From NCBI RefSeq assembly GCF_016861785.1, contig NZ_BOLS01000010.1, forward strand, positions 60,841 to 124,840: a stretch of DNA of 64,000 bases, read 5' to 3'. The notes under the pieces are model-generated. The model searched no databases and was not told the origin of the DNA. It was given only the letters and a program-made list of their open reading frames with translations. The position numbers and the translations under genes were made by a program. The stretch is from Lacticaseibacillus mingshuiensis (GTDB lineage: Bacteria > Bacillota > Bacilli > Lactobacillales > Lactobacillaceae). Below are positions 8,082 to 16,789 of the stretch, one piece after another; position 1 is the stretch's first letter; each line of letters opens with the position of its first letter.

Positions 8082-8960
8082 TCACTGCCACGCTTCGTCA
8101 AGTTCCTGCAGCAGTTTACGCAGCGCCGCGGCGGCCGTGGAAAATGCCTGGGCCCCATCGCCTTGCGCAGCAGGCGGCAGCGATACGCGCGTTTGTTCCA
8201 AGCCGGCAAAGCCGCCAAATTCGGCCAGATGAGGCTCTAGCGATAAGAAGCCGTGATAATCTGCAGCGGCCAGCGCGGCGAGCACCTTTTTTACCTGGCC
8301 ATCGCCGAAGCCGGCCGGCACCACATGGCCATCTGAGGCGATCGCGTCCTTGATGTGGACGTATGCGATGTGAGCCTTCAGCAGGTCATAGGCATGGGGA
8401 AAAACGGTGACGCCGCCTTGGACAAAATTGGCGGGATCAAATGCGGTCTGGACCTGGTCATCCGCCAGCGCGTCAAACAGGGCCAGCTCCGCTTCCGGTG
8501 TCTCGCCGAAGATCTCTTTTTCGTTCTCGTGCAGCAGAATGATCTGCGGATAGGCTTTCGCGGCGGCCGCAAATTGTTGCCAGCGCGCGATCACTTCCGC
8601 CTGATAGGAGGCGATGTGTTCGCCGGCTGGGGCGTAGAAACTGAACAGCCGCACATATGGCGCCTCAAACAGCGCGGCCAGGTGCAGAACGTGCTTGAAT
8701 TTGGCCAGATGCGGCGCAAAGTCATCGGTGATCGTGATCTTCCCGATCGGCGAGCCCAGGCTGGACACCTGGATGCCGGCCGCGGTGAGTGTGTCGTGAT
8801 AGGCGCGTGCCTGGTCATCGGAAAAATCGGCGACATTCTCGCCATCGATTCCGCGAATCTCGATGTGGCTGATGCCATTTGCCTGGAGCACCGCGATCTG
8901 TTCGGTCAAACTTGGGCCGATCTCATCGGCAAAACCAGTGATCGTAAAATGATGGTTCAT
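8082..8960 (-). CDS. Sugar phosphate isomerase/epimerase (TIM barrel)
   Basis: Xylose-isomerase-like TIM-barrel enzyme of 292 residues, probably a cytoplasmic sugar or polyol isomerase/epimerase. ATG at 8960 has GGAGGG 7 bases upstream. Seen motifs are GFADEIG at the start, HIEIRGIDGENV, ILLHENEKEIFGE (a metal-ligand Glu region), AFDPANFVQGG, AYVHIKDA and FLSLEPHL, which place metal ligands as in the AP-endonuclease 2 superfamily. It lies between the SGNH-type hydrolase (2 bases upstream) and the interrupted dehydrogenase (20 bases downstream); isomerase plus Gfo/Idh/MocA dehydrogenase is a common pairing in unusual-sugar catabolism. Confidence 0.85.
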   Translation of the reverse strand: MNHHFTITGFADEIGPSLTEQIAVLQANGISHIEIRGIDGENVADFSDDQARAYHDTLTAAGIQVSSLGSPIGKITITDDFAPHLAKFKHVLHLAALFEAPYVRLFSFYAPAGEHIASYQAEVIARWQQFAAAAKAYPQIILLHENEKEIFGETPEAELALFDALADDQVQTAFDPANFVQGGVTVFPHAYDLLKAHIAYVHIKDAIASDGHVVPAGFGDGQVKKVLAALAAADYHGFLSLEPHLAEFGGFAGLEQTRVSLPPAAQGDGAQAFSTAAAALRKLLQELDEAWQ

Positions 8961-8962
8961 GT

Positions 8963-9706
8963 TTATCCCTCCAGCGCAGTGACGACCTGCGCGATCTGCT
9001 TGCAAATGTCTGGCTCCAGCTGGCGCAGCGCCGCATCATCCGGCATTGGCACCTGGTCGGCAGGCACCCCGGCCAACGCCTGAAGCCAAAGCAGCGCCGC
9101 CCCATATTTCCCGTAATCGTTCAGATGATAGCCATCCTCAACATTGAGCGGGTGGGTGGCAAAAAACGGCAACGCCCGCATTTTTTGAATCAGTGTCCCT
9201 GTTGGCAACAGCGTCGCGCCGACTTCCCGGCTGGTCTGGGTGTAAGCCGCCACCAGCTGCGCAAACATCTCATCTTGGTCGCGGTGATAAAAGGCAAAAT
9301 CGCGGTGGTCACTGGCGCGATCATAGGCCCAGGTCTCCTGCATCCAAAAATGCGCTTGTGGCTGTGCCTGCCGCAGATGGGCATAGACCAATCCCGCATA
9401 AGGCTGGTAAGTATCCAGCAGCCCCGAGTCGCCGCTCGCCTGCTGGGAAAAGATATGGTCCCATCGCTCTTCCGGCAGGATCTGATCGATGCTGACAAGA
9501 TGGGCCTCATCCGTGTCATCACCATTTAACTCATAGCGATATTCAGCATTATCCGCCTGAATATTATGCCAGTGCCGCTCAAGCGGACAGCCGCCAACAA
9601 AGAGATTCACCACCTTCAACTCAACGCCCGCGGCCTGGGCCAACGGGTAAAGATAATGCGTCGTGTTGTTTGAAAAACTGTTCCCAACTGCCAATATTTT
9701 AAGCAA
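8963..9706 (-). CDS. SGNH-type hydrolase (DUF4886-like)
   Basis: Probable ester hydrolase or deacetylase, 247 residues, from a TTG start at 9706 chosen because GGAGGGG is 4 bases upstream. The N-terminus MLKILAVGNSFS carries the GNSxS block seen in DUF4886-type SGNH hydrolases in place of GDS, so Ser10 is the likely nucleophile. The C-terminal DGYHLNDYGKYG holds the Asp-x-x-His pair expected of the catalytic dyad. No signal peptide is seen, so it is cytoplasmic. It ends 2 bases before the isomerase ATG, and its promoter carries a perfect cre. It may remove acetyl groups from the imported sugar; that is inference. Confidence 0.75.
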   Translation of the reverse strand: MLKILAVGNSFSNNTTHYLYPLAQAAGVELKVVNLFVGGCPLERHWHNIQADNAEYRYELNGDDTDEAHLVSIDQILPEERWDHIFSQQASGDSGLLDTYQPYAGLVYAHLRQAQPQAHFWMQETWAYDRASDHRDFAFYHRDQDEMFAQLVAAYTQTSREVGATLLPTGTLIQKMRALPFFATHPLNVEDGYHLNDYGKYGAALLWLQALAGVPADQVPMPDDAALRQLEPDICKQIAQVVTALEG

Positions 9707-9742
9707 GATACCCCTCCGATGGTGCTTACCCGGCACCAAATG

Positions 9743-9756
9743 TGATAGCGCTCTCA
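9743..9756. promoter_or_regulatory. Perfect cre site (CcpA)
   Basis: TGATAGCGCTCTCA matches the cre consensus TGWNANCGNTNWCA at 14 of 14 positions. It lies 37 bp upstream of the TTG start of the hydrolase-isomerase-dehydrogenase operon. Confidence 0.75.
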
Positions 9757-9940
9757 ACCTCTAACAGGATAGCGGACTCACCTCAAATTGCAAGGCGAAC
9801 CGGCCGCTTTTACCACTTGTCTAAACGGATATACCAATTTTATTTTGACCCCAGGCAAAAGAGGGAGCCTTTGCCGGACAAAGTTGCGTAAACTAGTTAG
9901 TTGGAAACGAAATCAACTTTTACATAGGAAGGATAATCAT

Positions 9941-10933
9941 ATGACTCAATATCTTGCAGCGAGTGATCGCTATGAACAATTGCCATACAACCATGTCGGC
10001 CGCTCCGGGTTGCGCCTTGCCCCACTTGCCCTTGGCCTCTGGCACAACTTTGGCGACATCGACGCCTTGAGCAATCAGCGCGCCTTGCTCCGCTATGCCT
10101 TTGACCATGGCATCACGCATTTTGACATGGCCAACAACTACGGCCCATCTGCCGGCAGCGCCGAGACCAATTTTGGCCAGCTTTATAAGGAAGACTTCAA
10201 ACCGTATCGCGATGAGCTCGTCTTGTCCAGCAAAGCCGGCTTCTACATGTGGCCGGGCCCTTATGGCGAATATGGCTCGCGCAAATACATCATCGCCAGC
10301 GCCGACCAGAGCCTGCGCCGCACCGGCCTGGATTATTTCGATATCTTTTATTCCCATCGTTATGATCCGAATACCCCGCTTGAGGAAACCGCAGAAGCCC
10401 TCGATCACCTCGTTCGCCAAAGGAAGGCGCTGTATATCGGCATTTCCAACTACGGCGTCGAAGAGACCGCGGCGATCACCAAGATCTTCCGCGAGCTCAA
10501 GACCCCGTACATCATTCATCAGGATGCCTATAACATGTTCCATCAGGAGCCGGCGACCTCTGGCCTGTTTGACCTCCTTGAAAAAGAAGGCACAGGGGCG
10601 ATCGTCTTCTCGCCGCTGGCCCAAGGGCAATTGACCGGCCGCTACCTCAATGGCATTCCGGACGACTCACGCGCGGTGCGCGAAGGCGACTGGATGCAAA
10701 AAGAGGTCAAGGCGCATCTGCCAAAGATTCAACAGCTCAACGCCATCGCCCAGCAGCGCCGCCAGAGCCTGGCCGAAATGGCGCTGGCTTGGGACCTTCA
10801 ACAGCCGGCCGTCATGACCGTCTTGATCGGCGCGTCCAAAGTCTCCCAACTGGAAGACAACCTGAAAGTGCTCGATCACCTCGACTTCACAGAGGACGAA
10901 CTGAAGGCAATCGATAACGTGCTGAAAGCATAG
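9941..10933 (+). CDS. Aldo/keto reductase (YghZ-like)
   Basis: NADPH-dependent aldehyde reductase of 330 residues, most like L-glyceraldehyde-3-phosphate reductase (YghZ/MgrA). The start at 9941 has AGGAAGGA upstream; the frame extends further but without an RBS. Opening block VGRSGLRLAPLALGLWHNFGD and the catalytic tetrad positions are visible: Asp and Tyr in DMANNYGP, Lys in VLSSKAG, His in FYSHRYD. The late segment AQGQLTGRYLNG and VLIGASKVSQLEDNL are family features. It is monocistronic, transcribed away from the hydrolase operon, and ends at a terminator shared with the next minus-strand gene. Confidence 0.9.
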   Translation: MTQYLAASDRYEQLPYNHVGRSGLRLAPLALGLWHNFGDIDALSNQRALLRYAFDHGITHFDMANNYGPSAGSAETNFGQLYKEDFKPYRDELVLSSKAGFYMWPGPYGEYGSRKYIIASADQSLRRTGLDYFDIFYSHRYDPNTPLEETAEALDHLVRQRKALYIGISNYGVEETAAITKIFRELKTPYIIHQDAYNMFHQEPATSGLFDLLEKEGTGAIVFSPLAQGQLTGRYLNGIPDDSRAVREGDWMQKEVKAHLPKIQQLNAIAQQRRQSLAEMALAWDLQQPAVMTVLIGASKVSQLEDNLKVLDHLDFTEDELKAIDNVLKA

Positions 10934-10942
10934 GGTGTGGCG

Positions 10943-11030
10943 GTGCGCGGGAGGGTCGCTACGATCTTCGCCCCCTCTCCTGGCGCTTGGGGCGCAGTTC
11001 GCCCCCTCGCCTTCACCCACCGCGCCAACC
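10943..11030. repeat. Possible degraded palindromic repeat
   Basis: GGTGCGCGGG ... GGCGCTTGGGGCGCAGTTC followed by GCCCCCTCGCC ... CACCGCGCC shares the GCGCTTGGGGCG core and GGTGCG end with the 27.3-kb repeats, but the arms are shorter and diverged. Confidence 0.35.
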
Positions 11031-11033
11031 AAA

Positions 11034-11095
11034 AAAGACCCGGTCTTACGTCCAGCCGCTTCCCTTGAGAAGCGACCGGCGCAGGCCGGGTCTTT
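11034..11095. terminator. Bidirectional terminator
   Basis: AAAGACCCGG / CCGGGTCTTT (11034-11043 and 11086-11095) with an internal CGCTTC/GAAGCG hairpin, flanked by A and T runs. It lies between the converging reductase and binding-protein genes. Confidence 0.8.
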
Positions 11096-11108
11096 GATTC
11101 GAGTCGTG

Positions 11109-12398
11109 TTACTTCGCGGCTTTCAGAATCGGCTCCGTTTTCGCTTGGAGCTCATCGAAGGCCGTCTTACCATCCTTGTTCTTGGTCAGTGTGAGGTCGA
11201 CGGTACTCATCAGCTGATTGCGGTAATCATTGTAGCCGGCAAAAATGGTCGAGCCAAAGCTGGCTGGAACCGCATCGACCGCCGCTTGGTAGGCTGGGTT
11301 CTGCTTGAGATAATCCTGGTAGGACTGCGAGTCAGTACCGCTCTTGGTGACCGGCACGTAGCCCGTTTTTTCCGCCCAGTACGCGGTGCTTTCGGCCTTC
11401 AGCAAGAACTTGTTGAACGCCCAGGCGCCGGCTTGTTGGGCCTTGGTCGCACCCTTGAACATCACGTTGTCATTGCCGTTCAGCGGCGTGCCAGTGTTGC
11501 CGTTATAGCTCGGAATCGTGGCGGTGCCCCAGTTCATATCCTTCGGTGCGTGCTGGGCCATGTCCGGAATGGACGCAGACGAGCCGACGCCAAAGACCGC
11601 CTTCTTGTTGATCAGGGCCACGTCGAAATACCAATCCTGGCCGGCCGTTTGAAGATACCCGTCCTTGCGCAGCGTCAGCAGTTTGTTGACCGCCGCCAGC
11701 GTTGTCGGCGCATTGAGGTTGGCCTTCAGATCCTTGGTGATCAGCTGATGGCCGGCTTGTTGCGCCATGCTTTCCAGCGTCACGTCGTATGAATTGTCCA
11801 GCGCCATCGCCGTCAGCTTCTGCGGCTTGAGGATCTTGCCCGCCGTTGCGACATCATCCCAAGTCTTCGGCAACTGCACATTGTACTTGGTCATCAGGTC
11901 CTTATTGTAAAAAAGGATGCTGGTGGACACGGAAAATGGTAGCCCGTAATATTTGCCCTGGTACTTGCCACTTTCAAGGAAGCTCGGGTAAATGTCAGCC
12001 AGCTGTGCCGCCGATAACTTGTTATCGCCGTTCAGCATCTGATCGTCAAACGGAATCAGAAAATCATTTTTAACATAATCGCCGATGTTCGTGTACGGCG
12101 TCTGGGACAGCGTTGGCAGGGTCTTGGACTTCGCCGCCGCCATGATCTTTTGCTGAAGCGCATCATAGCTGCCCTGAGAAACACCGACCACCTTGTATTG
12201 TTTCTGAGAATCATTGAACTGCTTGATCAAGTGATCCAGCGCGGTCTTGTAGGACCCGGTCATGCGGTGCCAATAGGTGATCTTGACAGGCTCTGCCGCC
12301 TTCTTTGTGTTTGTGGTCGTTGCGCTTTTGCCGCAGCCGACCAGCAGTAATGCCATGGCCGCCACCCCGGCTGCCTTGAGAATCCAACTTTTTTTCAT
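11109..12398 (-). CDS. Sugar-binding lipoprotein (orphan)
   Basis: Family 1 extracellular solute-binding protein, 429 residues, lipid-anchored. Start ATG at 12398 has AGGAGG 9 bases upstream; a TTG two codons earlier is too close. The signal ends in LLVGC with Cys22 as the lipidated residue, then a Thr/Lys-rich linker. The mature part has ITYWHRMTGSY, KQFNDSQKQYKVVGVSQGSYDALQQKI and YGLPFSVSTSILFYNKDLM, as in UgpB/MalE-like proteins. No permease genes adjoin it, so it must work with components elsewhere. A cre-like site lies about 100 bp upstream. Confidence 0.88.
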   Translation of the reverse strand: MKKSWILKAAGVAAMALLLVGCGKSATTTNTKKAAEPVKITYWHRMTGSYKTALDHLIKQFNDSQKQYKVVGVSQGSYDALQQKIMAAAKSKTLPTLSQTPYTNIGDYVKNDFLIPFDDQMLNGDNKLSAAQLADIYPSFLESGKYQGKYYGLPFSVSTSILFYNKDLMTKYNVQLPKTWDDVATAGKILKPQKLTAMALDNSYDVTLESMAQQAGHQLITKDLKANLNAPTTLAAVNKLLTLRKDGYLQTAGQDWYFDVALINKKAVFGVGSSASIPDMAQHAPKDMNWGTATIPSYNGNTGTPLNGNDNVMFKGATKAQQAGAWAFNKFLLKAESTAYWAEKTGYVPVTKSGTDSQSYQDYLKQNPAYQAAVDAVPASFGSTIFAGYNDYRNQLMSTVDLTLTKNKDGKTAFDELQAKTEPILKAAK

Positions 12399-12494
12399 GA
12401 ACAAACGCCTCCTGTATTCCTCAGCTGCAGCCGAGGTGTCTTGACAGCAAACATCATGACAGAAAATCGGCCGAATTGGAAGTATTTTGACCGA

Positions 12495-12508
12495 TGAATA
12501 CGCTTTCC
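12495..12508. promoter_or_regulatory. cre-like site upstream of orphan binding protein
   Basis: TGAATACGCTTTCC matches the cre consensus at 12 of 14 positions, about 97 bp upstream of the lipoprotein start. Confidence 0.45.
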
Positions 12509-12554
12509 AAGGCGAATCGCGGCTAACCAGGACTGCCGGCGCCGACTGACCCGG

Positions 12555-13208
12555 TCAGGCGCGACGCAAAATGTAGAACTTCTTCCCGCTTGGCAACACG
12601 ACGCGAAACCCTTTGTACTTGTGGCTACCCGCGTTGGTCGTGACCCAAGCCAGCGTCCAGCGCTCAGGCCCCGCCTTAGCGAGGTTCACCCGTAAATTGT
12701 TCGCGGAATAGGTCCAGGTGAAGGTCTGTTTATCGCCGGTCTTTCGATCTTGAAGCGAGCCAGTGTGGTCCGCTTTGAAAACGACCTGGGCTTGCGGCTT
12801 TGGCAGCGGCGGGCGATCCGGCTGGGTGGTCATGTTGCTTTGGTCCCCTTCCGGCAGCGCCGACCCTGCATATTGATACCAGGTGTATGCAGAATTCGTC
12901 AGCGGCTTCATCGGCGAGCGCCGGACATAGAGCCAGAACCCACCAAACGCCAGCAATAATACGGCCACAATACCCAGCCGAATCGCCAATTTCCAGTACT
13001 TCCACGGCGTCTTGGGCGGCGCGATCTGGGGCCGCTCGATGTCCATCGTGTTTGGAATATAAATATTTGGCTTATCTTCCTCTTGGGCCACCGCCTGTTT
13101 GTCATCATGCAGGCCGGTCGACATGTTGCCCATCGCCTTGCCCAGCCGCTGCATCCCAGTTGGCTGCTGGCGCTGCGCATCGCGGCGCTCGTTTTCATCT
13201 TCTGCCAT
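12555..13208 (-). CDS. Single-pass membrane protein, paralogue of next gene
   Basis: Unrecognised 217-residue protein. It has a hydrophilic N-terminus (about 70 residues), a Pro-rich turn PPKTPWKYWKLAIR, one membrane segment near residues 76-95, and an outside domain ending KGFRVVLPSGKKFYILRRA. The adjoining gene at 13248-13901 encodes the same architecture: PPKKQWKYRRP, one membrane segment, TFTWTY in the middle and a FYLLRKR end. Shared blocks include QTFTWTYxxNxLxV and YxGFxV. The pair is a tandem duplication that has diverged strongly. No known domain is seen; an envelope role is plausible. Confidence 0.8.
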   Translation of the reverse strand: MAEDENERRDAQRQQPTGMQRLGKAMGNMSTGLHDDKQAVAQEEDKPNIYIPNTMDIERPQIAPPKTPWKYWKLAIRLGIVAVLLLAFGGFWLYVRRSPMKPLTNSAYTWYQYAGSALPEGDQSNMTTQPDRPPLPKPQAQVVFKADHTGSLQDRKTGDKQTFTWTYSANNLRVNLAKAGPERWTLAWVTTNAGSHKYKGFRVVLPSGKKFYILRRA

Positions 13209-13225
13209 CGACTCATCTCATTTCT

Positions 13226-13239
13226 ATTTCCCGGGAAAT
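13226..13239. promoter_or_regulatory. Noc-binding sequence (NBS), perfect
   Basis: ATTTCCCGGGAAAT, an exact copy of the Noc-binding consensus, in the 39-bp gap between the two paralogous membrane-protein genes. Confidence 0.6.
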
Positions 13240-13247
13240 GCGTCCGC

Positions 13248-13901
13248 TCAGCGCTTGCGCAACAGGTAAAATGCCGTGCCACCGCCATCCACGCTGACGG
13301 AAAATCCCGTATACTTCTGTTTCTCTAAATTGTTAGTCACCTTGGCCAGTCCCCAATGCGCCGCCGGTTGGCCCTTGAACTTGACCATGAGCTTGTTCGG
13401 CGCATAGGTCCAGGTAAAGGTCTGCGTGCCATCCGTGCCGACGCGGACGCCGGTGTGGCCCTTGTTGAACCGGACACTGGCCGCGGCGGCTTTGGTGCGC
13501 TTGCTCGGGTGCGCGTCGTCAAACAGCGGCAGCACGTTTTCCGCCTCGAATTTGGAGGACGGCTGCGTCAGCGCGGACTGGGTGTATTCAAACCAATACT
13601 GCTTCGGGTCCGTCAAGCCAACCATCGGCGAAACAGTCAGGTTATGCCAAGCCACTGCCGCCGCAATGACAAGTGCCAACGCGATGCCGATCACCCACAC
13701 CGGCCGCCGGTATTTCCACTGCTTTTTCGGCGGTCGCATCTCCGGCAGGTGAAAATCGGTGGGCACCGCCGTCTGCTTTTTGTCCGTTTCGAGTCGCGCC
13801 TTCGCAAGATTGCTTCGCTGCGTTGGTCCTGCCCCAAGACCACCGAGACTGCGGCCGACTTGCTCAAGCGGCGAGTTGCCACCACGTTGCTTTTCTGCCA
13901 T
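13248..13901 (-). CDS. Single-pass membrane protein, paralogue of previous gene
   Basis: Unrecognised 217-residue protein of exactly the same length as its neighbour at 12555-13208. Residues 1-60 are polar with a Gly/Ser-rich part (GRSLGGLGAG), residues about 72-92 form the one membrane segment (VWVIGIALALVIAAAVAW), and the extracellular domain carries QTFTWTYAPNKLMV and ends in GGGTAFYLLRKR. RBS AGGAGGG lies before the ATG. Both genes are on the minus strand with a 39-bp spacer and probably form an operon. Function unknown. Confidence 0.8.
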   Translation of the reverse strand: MAEKQRGGNSPLEQVGRSLGGLGAGPTQRSNLAKARLETDKKQTAVPTDFHLPEMRPPKKQWKYRRPVWVIGIALALVIAAAVAWHNLTVSPMVGLTDPKQYWFEYTQSALTQPSSKFEAENVLPLFDDAHPSKRTKAAAASVRFNKGHTGVRVGTDGTQTFTWTYAPNKLMVKFKGQPAAHWGLAKVTNNLEKQKYTGFSVSVDGGGTAFYLLRKR

Positions 13902-14057
13902 GACACGCCCTCCTCAAGATACCTCCAGATTCCTTCAACTTTAGTGTACCGGTTCGGGTAGGAAAAGCCAGTGAGGCACTCAAGGATTCTGTGGTCAAAT
14001 TATAGATACTCGCTTTTTTCCCTTGGCGCGGCTAGAATCAGGCAAGGAGGTGGCCTC

Positions 14058-14522
14058 ATGACATACGGCTATATCAAAAAAATTCGCAGCTTGGTCGGAC
14101 ATATGCCGATCATCCTCAACACCAGCGCCGGCCTGATCTTGAACGACAAAAACGAGGTACTGCTCAACCTGCGCACCGACACCCACAACTGGAGTTTACC
14201 GGGCGGGTACCTCGAATATGGCGAGACCTTCGCAAAAGCCTGCATCCGCGAGATGAAAGAAGACAGCGGCTTGGACGTCCGCATTATTCGCCCACTGCAC
14301 CTGTTCGATGAAGGCGACGTCCATTACCCAAACGGCGACGTGGCCCAATGCATTACCCAGCTCTTTTTATGCGAACCGATCGGCGGCCACCTGCTAGACC
14401 ACGTGACAGACGAAACAGAAGGCCTCGCCTATTGGCCACTCGACCAACTCCCACCCCTCCTGAACTGGCAGCAAGAAGCCATGTTGGCATTCGCAAGAGA
14501 GCATCTTATCAAACATAACTAG
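14058..14522 (+). CDS. Nudix hydrolase
   Basis: Nudix-family pyrophosphohydrolase of 154 residues, cytoplasmic, probably cleaving a nucleoside diphosphate derivative. The ATG at 14058 follows AAGGAGG. The Nudix box lies at about residues 53-75: GGYLEYGETFAKACIREMKEDSGL, agreeing with Gx5Ex7REUxEExGU except that the last Glu pair is ED. Its N-terminus (MTYGYIKKIRSLVGHMPIIL) resembles that of the second Nudix protein at 38962-39432. The last 14 codons lie within the first unit of a 112-bp tandem repeat and within an 18-bp perfect inverted repeat, so the 3' end of the mRNA should be strongly folded. Confidence 0.88.
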   Translation: MTYGYIKKIRSLVGHMPIILNTSAGLILNDKNEVLLNLRTDTHNWSLPGGYLEYGETFAKACIREMKEDSGLDVRIIRPLHLFDEGDVHYPNGDVAQCITQLFLCEPIGGHLLDHVTDETEGLAYWPLDQLPPLLNWQQEAMLAFAREHLIKHN

Positions 14523-14928
14523 GCCAACATGGCTTCTTGCGAGTGAGCCTGCGAACGAGCAAATTCGCCGCAAGTTTCCGTTATTTTGGCCCATGTTGGC
14601 ATTCGCAAGAGAAAATCTAATCCAACATAACTAGGCCAACAGGGCTTCTTGCGAGTGAGCCTGCGAACGAGCAAATTCGCCGCAAGTTTCCGTTATTTTG
14701 GCCCATGTTGGCATACGCAAGAGAAAATCTAATCCAACATAACTAGGCCAACAGGGCTTCTTGCGAGTGAGCTCGCGAACGAGCAGATACGTAGCAAGTT
14801 TCCGTTATTGCGATCCATGTTGGCATACGCAAGAGAGCATCTTATCCATCATAACTAGGCCAACAGGGCTTCTTGCGAGTGAGCTCGCGAACGAGCAAAT
14901 TCGCCGCAAGTTTCCGTTATTGCCTTAA
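14471..14928 (+). repeat. Four 112-bp tandem repeats overlapping Nudix 3' end
   Basis: Units start at ATGTTGGCAT (14481), ATGTTGGCAT (14593), ATGTTGGCAT (14705) and ATGTTGGCAT (14817), an exact 112-bp period, and end near 14928. Each holds CTAGGCCAACA, GGCTTCTTGCGAGTGAG, a GCnnGCGAACGAGC hairpin and GCAAGTTTCCGTTATT. The first unit contains the last 14 codons and stop of the Nudix gene; later units carry a decayed copy of that coding end. GCAAGAAGCCATGTTGGC (14471-14488) is perfectly complementary to GCCAACATGGCTTCTTGC (14523-14540). Confidence 0.92.
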
Positions 14929-15009
14929 AAATAACAAAGGTTCCTCGTAACCGTCTGCCCAACCGCCTCATGAAAACGCCTCTTTTACCCCAGGAAAGTT
15001 TTGTTAGCC

Positions 15010-15047
15010 AGCACATAACCGTCATTTGGTTGTGTGCTTTTATTTTT
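15010..15047 (+). terminator. Terminator after Nudix repeat block
   Basis: AGCACATAACC, loop GTCATTT, GGTTGTGTGCT, then TTTTATTTTT. It ends the Nudix/repeat transcript before the mntH promoter. Confidence 0.8.
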
Positions 15048-15090
15048 CCCTTTTGCCGAACAATAGGCGCCCGTCGCTTCAATTATCATC

Positions 15091-15140
15091 TTAGGGAATC
15101 CTAAATTTTTACTTTACATTCAAGACATCGGTCGTATACT
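15091..15140 (+). promoter_or_regulatory. mntH promoter with MntR-like operator
   Basis: -35 TTTACA (15113-15118), 16-bp spacer, -10 TATACT (15135-15140). Just upstream, TTAGG-GAAT-CCTAA (15091-15104) is an inverted repeat resembling DtxR/MntR-family operators, in AT-rich flanks. Manganese-dependent control of mntH is inferred. Confidence 0.6.
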
Positions 15141-15170
15141 GAGTGGTGGTTTCAGAAAGGAAGGGACAAA

Positions 15171-16775
15171 ATGAAAGAAACACCACGCACGGAGCAGGCG
15201 CCTCGACACAAATTGATCGAGTACGCGAACGGCCCCTCGCTGGAGGAGATCAACGGCACCGTTGAAGTTCCCCATGGTAAAGGGTTTTGGCGTACCTTAT
15301 TTGCTTATTCAGGTCCCGGGGCTTTGGTTGCCGTCGGTTATATGGATCCAGGCAACTGGTCGACCAGTATCACCGGTGGGCAAAACTTCCAGTATCTCCT
15401 GATGTCAGTGATTTTAATGTCAAGTTTGATCGCGATGTTGCTTCAATACATGGCGGCGAAACTTGGCATCGTGACCCAAATGGACCTCGCCCAGGCGATT
15501 CGCGCTAGGACGAGTAAAACGCTCGGCATTGTGTTATGGATCATGACAGAACTCGCCATCATGGCCACGGATATTGCGGAAGTCATCGGCGCGGCCATCG
15601 CACTGTACCTGCTGTTCCACATTCCGCTAGTTATCGCGGTCTTCATCACTGTATTTGACGTCTTGCTATTATTGCTTTTGACACGTATCGGGTTCCGCAA
15701 GATCGAAGCGATCGTGGTCTGCCTGATTCTCGTGATCCTCTTTGTTTTCGTTTACCAAGTCGCGCTGTCTCGCCCAGATTGGTCCGCCGTCCTGTACGGT
15801 TTGGTCCCGTCGGCAAAAACATTCGCAACGAGCCCATCAGTGGGCGGCATGACCCCCTTGAATGGTGCGTTGGGCATCATCGGGGCAACGGTCATGCCCC
15901 ATAACCTGTACTTGCACTCTGCGATCTCCCAGACGCGCAAGATCGACCACAACGACGAAGAAGACGTCGCAACGGCCGTCCGTTTTTCCGCTTGGGATTC
16001 CAACATTCAGTTGACCTGCGCGTTTTTCGTCAACTCACTGCTGTTGATCATGGGCGTCGCTGTTTTCAAAACAGGCGCCGTGAAGGATCCATCGTTCTTC
16101 GGGCTGTTCCAGGCGCTTTCTGACACCTCGACCCTGTCTAACGGCATCTTGATCAGCGTCGCCAAGTCCGGGGTCCTGTCCGTGCTGTTTGCGGTCGCCT
16201 TACTCGCCTCTGGCCAAAACTCCACCATCACCGGCACCCTGACCGGCCAAGTCATCATGGAAGGGTTCATTCACATGAAGATGCCGCTGTGGGCACGGCG
16301 GCTCGTCACCCGGTTGATCTCCGTGATCCCAGTCCTGGTCTGCGTGGCCATGACCAGTCGGCAATCAGAAGTCCAGCAGCACGAGGCCCTCAACACCTTG
16401 ATGAACAACTCACAAGTGTTCCTGGCCTTCGCCTTGCCATTTTCCATGTTGCCGCTGCTCTTGATGACCGACAACGCGACCGAAATGGGCGACCGGTTCA
16501 AAAATGTGATGTGGGTCAAGATTCTGGGCTGGATCTCAGTCATCGGCCTGACCTTCCTGAATATGCTGAACCTGCCGGATGCCTTTGCAGATTTCGTTTC
16601 CCCGTCACTGGCGACGCAAGCGCATATTGTGGCTTACATCGCAATCGTTTTGATCATCGCCTTGTTGGCCTGGACGATCATCGATATGTACCGCGCCGAC
16701 AAGGAATTCAACATGTCCCTAGCTGAGCAACGCGCAACGGAGCTGAAGGAAGATCAGGCCCGCCGCGCAAAATAA
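15171..16775 (+). CDS. mntH: Nramp manganese transporter MntH
   Basis: Proton-coupled divalent metal importer (Mn, Fe) in the membrane, 534 residues, with a hydrophilic N-terminal extension of about 40 residues and eleven likely membrane segments. The two metal-binding signatures are intact: MDPGNW in segment 1 (DPGN, residues 59-62) and [13 protein letters not shown] in segment 6 (MPHN, 242-245). RBS GGAAGGGA precedes the ATG. A universal stress protein gene follows 14 bp after the stop, a pairing that suggests co-expression. Lactobacilli rely on manganese for oxidative protection, which fits the neighbouring stress gene. Confidence 0.95.
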   Translation: MKETPRTEQAPRHKLIEYANGPSLEEINGTVEVPHGKGFWRTLFAYSGPGALVAVGYMDPGNWSTSITGGQNFQYLLMSVILMSSLIAMLLQYMAAKLGIVTQMDLAQAIRARTSKTLGIVLWIMTELAIMATDIAEVIGAAIALYLLFHIPLVIAVFITVFDVLLLLLLTRIGFRKIEAIVVCLILVILFVFVYQVALSRPDWSAVLYGLVPSAKTFATSPSVGGMTPLNGALGIIGATVMPHNLYLHSAISQTRKIDHNDEEDVATAVRFSAWDSNIQLTCAFFVNSLLLIMGVAVFKTGAVKDPSFFGLFQALSDTSTLSNGILISVAKSGVLSVLFAVALLASGQNSTITGTLTGQVIMEGFIHMKMPLWARRLVTRLISVIPVLVCVAMTSRQSEVQQHEALNTLMNNSQVFLAFALPFSMLPLLLMTDNATEMGDRFKNVMWVKILGWISVIGLTFLNMLNLPDAFADFVSPSLATQAHIVAYIAIVLIIALLAWTIIDMYRADKEFNMSLAEQRATELKEDQARRAK

Positions 16776-16789
16776 GGAGGAGAAGTACG

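Noticed and set aside
14471..14928. CRISPR array for the 112-bp repeats
   Set aside because: The unit is continuous without unique spacers, much longer than CRISPR repeats, and there are no cas genes.
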